DNA of 64,000 nt, taken from assembly GCA_019022495.1 (NCBI GenBank), contig JAFEKR010000001.1, forward strand, positions 310,001 through 374,000, in the 5' to 3' direction. Below the pieces are notes generated by a model, which was not told the origin of the DNA, did not search any database, and saw only the letters and a program-made list of their open reading frames with translations. Positions 55,870 through 64,000 of the stretch are shown here, piece after piece. A program made the position numbers and the translations under genes. Positions within the stretch are counted from its first letter, which is position 1. Every line of letters starts with the position of its first letter. Source of the stretch: Epichloe hybrida. Lineage: Eukaryota; Ascomycota; Sordariomycetes; Hypocreales; Clavicipitaceae.

Positions 55870-58671
55870 TATAAGATGTTAAATTGTGCCTTTATTCTTA
55901 CTTATAAAATTTCTTTCTATTAGTAGCTATATGCGTAAACTAGCTATATTCTAGGTTAAGTACTTTAAGGACTATAAGATTACGTATATAATTCTGTAAA
56001 TTAAGGAATATAGCCCTTATAAAGAATTAAGCTAGGAAATACACTAGAAGAATAGGATATATTTAATTAAATAAAGGGTATGTTTAATCTAGCAGAATTT
56101 TAACCTAAAAGAGAGATTAATGTAATATTTATCTTAAAGCGTAAGACATTAGGCATAGTATTTACTATTACCTTTAAGAAGCTAAGCGTAAGAGAGAAGG
56201 AGAATAAAGAGATTATTATAAAGTTTATAGCTATTAGTAAATAGTTAGCAAAATGCCTAAGGATTAAAGATATTATAGAAAATAAGGTAAAAGACTAGTA
56301 ACCTTACACTTAACTTATTTAAGATAATTTAGTAGTAACTAAGGGCAAGAAAGATCTATTAAATAAAGTTAAATAGAGGATTTAAGATTAATTATATAAT
56401 AAGGTCTTTTAAAAGAAGGTTAAATTGCCCTTTTAGGAAATCTATTATATTATGCTAACACTAGCAAAGGTAGTTAGCAATAAATATCTCTTATAAGCAA
56501 AAGGTATAGAGAATATCCACTACTCTAACGGAGATATATTAGGGCTAGCTTCTCCTTTAAAAATATTTAGCGTGAAACTAAACCCTAGACTAATTAATCT
56601 AGGAAACTAGATTAATTTAATTCTTGAATTAATAAAAGAGACCCTTAAGGAAGATAAGAAAAATAAAGCTATAGCTAAGAATAGCTTACTAATAACGCCT
56701 TCGCTAGAGATTAACGTAGCCTTATAGGAATAAATTTAGGAGAGATTAGGAGCTTACCTAGAATAAGGTAAACCTTAGCAGAATTTAATTAATCCTATTT
56801 AAATAAACTTTATGCGTAATATACTTTTAAAACCATAGGCTACTATTAATTACCTATAAGACTTACTATACCTCTAAGTCTAGCTAGATAACCTAGAAAG
56901 GGAGCTTCTCCCTAGGCTTATTAACATAGGATTATAAGGGAATATAATTATAAAAAGCATAGCTAGGTAACTTAGACTAAGGATTTACCTAATAGATATA
57001 ATAAATATAATATTATTCTTATTATATAGCATTAAGATAATTAGGTAGGTTTAAATAAGACTATATCTAGGAAATATCTAGATACTTACTAATTTCTATA
57101 TTAGTCTAGACTTAGTTAATATTAGCCTAATTCTTAGAATGCTATTTTTTAGACTATTCTAGATATAGTTTAATTACTTAAGAAGCAGAGAGCTTTATAC
57201 CTAGTGTTACTTTAGTAATATTATTATTATCTTAAGAGTTATAGGAAGTATTTAATAGTAGTATACTAATAAGTAGCTAGCCTAGTAGCCCTCTATTAAT
57301 ATTATCTTATTTAGTTACTTAGAAATAGAGGAAAATTAAATAGTTTATAAGGGGTTAGAGATAGAAATAAATAATAATAAATAGTTAATTTCTCTTATAA
57401 TAAGGGAAGGAATTAATATCTTCTAAGAGGTAATTAAGAATATAATAGTAAACTATACCTAATAACTTAAAGTAGTTATAAAGGATTTTAAGCCCTAGTA
57501 ATAACTAAAACCACTTAATCTTATAGTAAATATAATATATAAGCAAAAGGCTAATAAAATATATCCCTAAGAGAACATTCCCTCTAATAGATTAACACTA
57601 GAAGGGGACCTAAAATAAAAGATAAAGAAATAGGAAAAGGCTAAGTTATATCTAGATATATCTAGGAAGTATAGTAAATATATTACTAGGAGATTTTATG
57701 CAAATCTATGAGGTTTTAGAATAACCTAGGAATATTTAGATTAAATAGTTAAAGGGGTAATAAGAATATTTAATATAAGAAGAAGTTAATGTTTTTAAGG
57801 AAATTCTTTATAACTAAGAAGTAGCACTAGCCTAGGATTTATTAGAATATAGGAAAGTTAACTTACTAGTTACGCTACTATAAGTTATAAAGGTTATTAA
57901 ATATAAAGTATAGTAAGTAAGCTTAATCCTAATATATCTTAGGTTATAAGGGAGATTAGTTAATCTTCTAAAGAAGAAGCTAAAGTATAGACATTTAGAG
58001 AAGAGTTATAGCTCTTATAGGAATCCTTATTTTCTTATTATAAAAAAAGACAAAGGGATTTACCTAATTCTATTTGCTATAAAGTATAATAAGGTAATAA
58101 TATAAGATATACTAATTCCTTAAGGCGTAAAAGCATTTAGTAAGAGCTTTGTAATATATAAGATCTTATTAATAGTTAACTTATTATCTAGATATAATTA
58201 GGTAATATTAGTAAAGAAAAGTAAGGATATAATAATAATTTCTACTATAATTAGACTTTTATAGCTCTATTACTTACTATAAGGAGCTACTAACTTAGTA
58301 GCTTAGTTTATTAGGATTATTAGATAAATCCTATTTAATTTAATCCCTTATATTTACGCACCTTTCCTAGATAATATTGTGGTAAAGGGACCAATAATAA
58401 TATATAATAAAGAGGAGATTATACTAGGAGTACGTAAATATATAATAGAGTATTTAATTAATATTAATAAAGTTTTAGTTAATATTAAGCTCTTTAGTTA
58501 CATAGCCTTAGCGTCTAAGTTAAAGTTCTACTAGAAGTTAGCAAAAATTATAGGATTTATATGTAAGATAAATAGGCAAAAGCTAACTAAAGCGAAGATT
58601 ATAAAGATTTTAGACTAGAAGGTTTATTAAGATTAATTAGAAGTATAATCCTTTATTAGGTTAATAGGAGT
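55870..58671 (+). mobile_element. Degenerate Ty3/gypsy relic 2, truncated at 3' side
   Basis: Broken plus-strand frames end in a reverse transcriptase with YRNPYFLIIKKDKGIYLILF near 58020 and a GATNLVAXFIRI stretch near 58295. FLDNIVVKGP (from a FLDD box) lies near 58370, followed by GVRKYIIEYL, LASKLKFY and FICKINRQKLTKAKI. This motif set belongs to a filamentous-fungal gypsy lineage distinct from the YLDD lineage at 39-55 kb. The element is cut off at about 58671 by the next one. Confidence 0.75.
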
Positions 58672-61600
58672 TATGAGGCCCCACTCACAACAACAGGTGC
58701 ACCTGCGCAACTCACGGGCTAGCAAGGCCCTAGGGCTAGGTTTACGTAACACTAGCGAGTTACTAGCTATAAGATAGCGACTCACATATATAACACACTT
58801 AGACCTAGTAAGCTTTAGTTAATATACTAAAGCCCTTATATCTCTTACCTAGCTACTATTATTCTTATAATTTTAAAGCTTCTCTTACTAGCTACCTAAG
58901 AGTAATATAAGGGGGAAAACTATTTAATTTACTAGAGTAATATTAAATAATAACCTAACCCTAATAGATAAAAGTTATACTTAATTAAATAAGGGTAATA
59001 CTATAAGTAAAGATATACTATATACTAATAAAACTATACTTATAATAAAACCCTTTACCTTTTATAGTAAAGCTATAGTAATACTAAAGTAAATTACTTA
59101 GCTAGAAAAACTTTAAAGATTATAAGAATAAAAATAAAAGCTTATTAACCTTATTAAGGGTAACTTAAGGAAAGTATAAGGAAAAAGTAAGTAAAAAGCT
59201 AGCCTTTTCTTAAGTAATAGTAGCTAAGAGGTTAGAGTTAAAAATATTACTAAGCTTTAATACCTTATAAACCCCTAAAAGCATAAGATATAGATAAATA
59301 ACCTAAACTATGCCTTTAATAAGGTAAAGAAAAAATACTAATATAATTACTAAAAGATTCTCTTTATACTTAACTATATATATACTAACTGTAGGGTAAG
59401 ATAAGATAAATACCTTAATAAATAATAGGCTAATAGCTAGGATAATCTTAAGGATAACTAGGATAAATTCTAGACCTAGATACTTACATTACTTAAGGAC
59501 TTTATAAACTATAATGCCTAAATAGCTATATAGCTTAAGAACGCAAAGTAATATAAGGGCTAAAGCCTTATTAAATTTAGTATTTTCCTAGATTTACTAG
59601 AGATATACCTAGAAAAAGCCCTAGAAAAGTCCTATACCCTTATATTCTTTATAAAGTTACTCCTTAAGCTATAAGACTATATTAACCTATATACCTTTAT
59701 TACTATAAAAATATAAGAGAAAGTTATATAACTTACCTAGTGATTTTAAGAGGCTATACTAAGGAGTAAGTAAAAGCCTAAATATTTAGAAGATAAGGGA
59801 TTATATAAGAATCCCTAATATTATAGAAATAACTTACCCTAAGGTTATAGGTTATATAGAGATTTAAGGAATAAAGACTAGGAAAAGGGCCTAGCTATAT
59901 ACTTAAATAATAGTGAAGTTAGGGATAAGAGATAATATTTTAACTATAATAGCCTAAACTACCTTATAAATAAGTATAATAAGCTAAGGAAAAAGCCCTA
60001 AAGGAAACTTCCTAAGGTAAAAGTAAAGGCCTTTACCTATACCTTAAATACTAAGGTACTAATTAGGCATTAATTTTATATACTAGTTACTATTTATAAG
60101 TATAAAGACATTAAAATAGCGGCAAATCTAGATAGCTATGCTAAGCTTAATATTATTAATATTAAATTTATAAGAAACTATAAGCTTAATTAAGCTAAGG
60201 CTATAGTACTTATTCTCTAAGTAATAAGGGCTTTTATAGTCCCTTAATATAGTGTTTATAAGGTACTTATTACTATTAAAGACTTAAGAGAGAAAGAAAA
60301 AAACCTTAAGCTATTATATATAACTATAAATAAAGACTTAAGAGTAAGGGAAAGCTTTATTTTAATTAGAATATATATACTTACTAAAGAATATATATAT
60401 CTTTATTTATACTTATAAGAGTAATAGTTTAAGAAAAAGAAAATAGCCTTTTTACTTATAACTCCCTATAAGTTTATAAAGGTAATATATAATAAGGCTA
60501 TTATATATACTATTATAAAAGTTATAAAAGATAAGTTTATTACCCTTAAAGATAATAAGGAGGTAAAAGCATATAGAATTATTAAAGATATTTCTATAAA
60601 ACTATATAAGTTTAAAGATATATTTATAGTAAATAAAGTAAGTAGTTTACTATTAAGAAAAGAGACTAATTATATAATTAACCTAATACCTAGGGCTATG
60701 CCCCTATATAGACTAATTTACCCTCTCTCCTAAAGTAAGTTAAAGGAGCTCTATAAATATATTAATAAAAACCTATAAAAAGGGTAAATAAGACCCTTTA
60801 AAAGCCTTATAAGTATACTTATTTTATTTATACTAAAGAAGGATAGAATACTTTAACTATATATAAATTATTAGGGACTTAATAAAGTAATATAAAAGAA
60901 TTACTACACTCTTCCCTTAATTTTAGAGATCCTAGACTAGTGCTAAGGAGCTTACTACTTCTTAAAAATTAATATTAAGGATACTTACTACTAACTTTAT
61001 ATTAAAGAGAGTAATAAGTAAAAGACTATATTTTATACCTATTATAAACACTATAAATATCTTATAATACCCTTTAGGCTAACTAATGCCTTAGTTACTT
61101 TTTAAAGCTATATTTATAAAGCGCTATATAAGCTAGTAAATACTATTTATATAGTATATCTAAATAATATTCTTATTCTCTTAAAAATATAAGAGAAGTA
61201 TACTATATATATTAAGAAAGTCTTAGAATATATAAGGTTAGTAAAGCTATATATAAAACCCTTAAAGTGTTTATTTTACTAGGAATTAGTAAAATTCCTA
61301 GGGTTTATTCTATTAGTTAATAGTATTTTAATAGATATATATAAAGTTAATATAATCTAGGACTAGAAAAAGCCTATAAGCTTTAAAGATATATAGTCTT
61401 TCCTAGGATTTTATAACTTTTACTAAAGGTTTATTTACTAATACTCTAGGATTATAGTACCCTTATATATACTAATAAAAGGTAATTAAAATAGTATTTA
61501 GACTAGGAAGTTTAGATTTAAGAAAAGGGAATAGCTAGTATTTAACTAGCTAAAGAATACCTTTTAATAAGTGCCTTTTCTTTATTATTATAACTTAAGT

Positions 61601-62518
61601 TAGCTAGTATATATTAAGACTAATACTTTAGTCTTTATAATAGTAAGAATCTTATCTTTATAGAATAATAAGGGCTAATAGTATTCTATAGTATTTTAGT
61701 TAAGGAAGTTTATAAATACTAAATATAATTATAGTATAGTAAATTAAAAGCTACTTACTATAGTAAAGTTATTTAAATACTAGTAATACTATATTAAAGG
61801 TATAGTAACCCTAGTAAGGGTCCTATTAGATTACTATAACTTATAGACTTTTATAAGGTAGTAAAAGCTAAATAGGAGGTAAGCTAAATAGTATATATTT
61901 CTCTACCCCTTTTACTTTATAATTAGGTATAGACCTAGGAAAAGTAACCTAGTAAATACACTATTAAGATAGTTTAATTATAAAGGTAAACCCTTAATAA
62001 ATAAGGCACTTTTACTAGAACTTTAAAAGAAAATAGTAGTTACTAAAGAACTAGTAAAAAAAGAGATACTAATATATAAGAGAAAATATAGTAAGATACC
62101 TTTAAGGGAGAAAAATACCCTAGTCTTAATATATTAAAGAAAATATAGTAAGATACCTTTAAGAGAGGAAAATACCTTAGTCTTAGTAAAGAGACTTAGT
62201 AAAATACCTTTAAGGAAGGAAAATACCCTAGCTACTATAAAGAGAGCTTTAGAGGCTAGAGTAGCCTAGTTAAGAGGCTAAATAGCTACTATAAATCTAG
62301 TAAAAGATTAGCTAAATAAGGGTAATTTCTAGGAGAAGGTAGTATATATCTAAGATATTAGTGTAATATAAGAAATATAGGAGACTATTATACTACTAAA
62401 TCCTTACTAATTTAGGCTAAATAAACTATTAGTGTAATTACTATAGAAAGTATAGGATTAAGATCTAGATTTATAAAGGCAAAATAGTAAGATCAATAAT
62501 TCCTTAGTAAGAGGTAAG
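58672..62518 (+). mobile_element. Degenerate Ty3/gypsy relic 3
   Basis: The left part (58672 to about 58800) is less mutated and looks like an LTR start (TATGAGGCCCCACTC, probably from TGTGAGG). Gag-like sequence is followed by protease/RT. The stretch RPFKSLISILILFILKKDRI lies near 60805, LIIPFRLTNALVTF near 61065 and IVYLNNILIL (from YLDD) near 61160. RNase H follows after SFLGFYNFY near 61395. Integrase is not reached because a hAT-like terminus begins at 62519. Three 50-56-bp tandem units occur at about 62092-62245. Confidence 0.8.
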
Positions 62519-64000
62519 CAGAGTATTGTTTGTAGCGTAGTTAGTGTAGTTTTTAGGGAAAATTTGTATTTGTAATGTAGTTTTTTTTTTCTTGTAGTTA
62601 ATGTATTGTAGTTTTTTTTTTTTATAGTTAGTGTAATGTAGTTTTTTTTTACTTATAGTGTAGTGTAATTAGTGTAGTTACTAACTACACTAACTACAAA
62701 AACTATAATGTAGTGTTAGTAAAAAAAAAAAGTGGGCCTTTTTATTATATAATGTTATTATAAGGATTAAAAGAAAGCTAGTTATATAAAAGCTTTTATT
62801 ATTACCTCTTTTACTTAATTAGTTATAGAATTTATAACCTCACCTTCCTAGAGCTAGACAACGCACCGTTCCCAGACGACGACCGGTTCGGACTAGAAGA
62901 GATATTGGACATTATATTAGATATAGCTAGCTAGAAAGCACTAGGTAATAACAAGCTCCTAGCGGGCCTTATTAAGGCCTGCGATAAGCTAGCAAAAGAA
63001 GCTATAGTCTAGCTCCTAAACGCTATCCTTAAAGTAAGGTATTTCCTAGCCTAATTCTAGACTGCTAGAGTAATAGTGATTAGGAAACTAAGTAAGATAA
63101 TAAAAGAGATAAGGAGGGCTAACGCTTAGAGGCTTATCTCCCTACTAAATATTGTGGGAAAAATCATAGAAGCAGTGATTATAAAGTAACTTATAGCCTT
63201 TACTAAGGTAAAAGGACTCCTCCTAGAGCTATAGATAGGGAATAGGATAAACAGGTTAATAAAGACTATAATTAAGGTCTTAGTAAAGTGCGTAAGAGAG
63301 GCTTAGAGTAAGGGTAAAATTGCCTTGCTTACCTAGATAGATATCTTATTTACTTTTAATAGAGTTAGCTACCTATACCTAATTTACTTACTAATTTTAA
63401 TAGGAATCCCTTACTAGCTAATAGCTATAATATAAAGCTTCCTAGCGGATAGAATAAGCTAGCTTAGCTTTAATAGAGAACTCTCTAAACCCTTTAAGAT
63501 TAAGGCTAGTATCTTATAAGGATCTCCCCTTTTACTAATTTTCTTTTTCCTTTACTTTATAAAACTTTATATATATCTCTAGGCTATCCTAGGCATAGTG
63601 GTAATTAGATTTACTAATAATATAAATATTATAGTATTTAGTAAAAACATAGCATAAACCTAGAGAAAACTTAAGGCTACTTAGAAAATCTATAAGAAAT
63701 AGGTAAAAGAGGTAAAAGTAAAGTTTAACCTAGTAAAAACTAAACTTATACACTTTAGTAAGGCTTATAGGCCCTTATAGGCTAGGGTCTAGCTTAGTAT
63801 AGAGAAAATAGCGCTAATAAAGGTATACTAATTTCTTAGGGTATAGGTAAATAGGAAACTTAACTAGAGTACTTATAAGAATATCCTTAAGGGAAAACTA
63901 GCCTAGTAGTAGCTTATACTCTTTATATTAGTAGCGTTAGTATAGGGCGTTAGCTTTAGGGACGCCTAGCTTATATACACGTAGGTAGTCTAGCTTATTC
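62519..64000 (+). mobile_element. Second hAT-like element copy, right end outside window
   Basis: Begins CAGAGTATTG, close to the CAGAGCTTTG end of the first copy. The same GTAGT-rich subterminal zone follows, and then the shared AGTAAAAAAAAAAAGTGGG stretch near 62718. Its far end and the second target duplication lie beyond the window. Confidence 0.7.
62845..64000 (+). mobile_element. Second Tad/I-like LINE copy, 5'-truncated, running off the window
   Basis: Aligns with the reverse-transcriptase half of the LINE at 40335-46915 in opposite orientation. The frame shows LDNAPFPDDDRFGLEEI, then LISLLNIVGKIIEAVI, DILFTFNRVSYLYLIYLLI, a SFLADRI stretch and FTNNINIIVF (from FVDD) near 63610. The first 60 bp keep their C and G bases; the rest is mutated. 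Confidence 0.82.

Larger units (their letters stand above)
35100..64000. other. Extremely AT-rich, RIP-mutated transposon block
   Basis: About 29 kb without one credible open gene. TA dinucleotides dominate, CA and TG are rare, and every conserved transposon frame is broken by TAA/TAG codons at former Gln and Trp positions. This is the expected outcome of C-to-T change in CpA context acting on repeats. Short segments of near-normal composition remain (37695-37964, 38937-39153, about 46820-46915, 55758-55866, 58680-58800, 62850-62910). Confidence 0.9.

Overview
The window comes from a filamentous ascomycete, most likely a member of the Hypocreales. The genes carry short spliceosomal introns (about 50-125 nt) with GTRNGT donors and CTAAC/CTGAC-like branch points. 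The encoded set is typically fungal: a class II trihydrophobin, a Crh-type wall transglycosylase, Rho3, CWC25, mitoribosomal S14 and a Golgi GDP-mannose transporter. A heavily mutated AT-rich transposon block carries the mark of repeat-induced point mutation (RIP). The order-level call is an inference from protein architecture, mainly the trihydrophobin; no search was possible.

The first 35 kb is a normal-GC gene region. In order it holds a 5'-truncated secreted phospholipase C (+), a secreted M28 aminopeptidase (-), a weak candidate for a small secreted Cys-rich protein (-), an intron-containing tRNA-Pro(TGG) (-) and a 466-aa protein with three class II hydrophobin domains (-). These are followed by a membrane GT2 glucan synthase-like enzyme (-), a 4.9-kb stretch without genes, a GH12 endoglucanase (+), a GT8-type glycosyltransferase (+) and a GH16 Crh-like protein with a membrane-spanning tail (-). 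The region ends with a small basic coiled-coil protein (-), Rho3 (-), CWC25 (-), mitochondrial S14 (-) and a GDP-mannose transporter (-). Exon coordinates were worked out by hand from splice sites, reading frame and protein motifs. Every multi-exon model given as complete sums to an open frame. Many of these genes act at the cell surface, in wall polymer synthesis or remodelling, in mannosylation supply, in polarised growth or in surface coating.

From about 35.1 kb to the window end (64 kb) the sequence becomes extremely AT-rich, poor in CA/TG dinucleotides and full of stops. It is a nest of degenerate transposable elements. One nest can be resolved level by level from intact target-site duplications (TSDs). 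A Ty1/copia element (+) carries two solo-LTR insertions (TSDs GAATT and GAAAG) and is split by a full-length Ty3/gypsy element (-, 217-bp LTRs, TSD ACTAT). That gypsy element holds a hAT-like element (8-bp TSD GGTATAAC). The hAT-like element in turn holds a Tad/I-like LINE (-, 15-bp TSD). Two more gypsy relics (+), a second hAT-like terminus and a second LINE copy (+) follow to the end. Catalytic aspartates of the reverse transcriptases have become asparagines, as expected from G-to-A change. The block may be a centromere or pericentromere, or simply an AT isochore. The sequence alone does not decide this.
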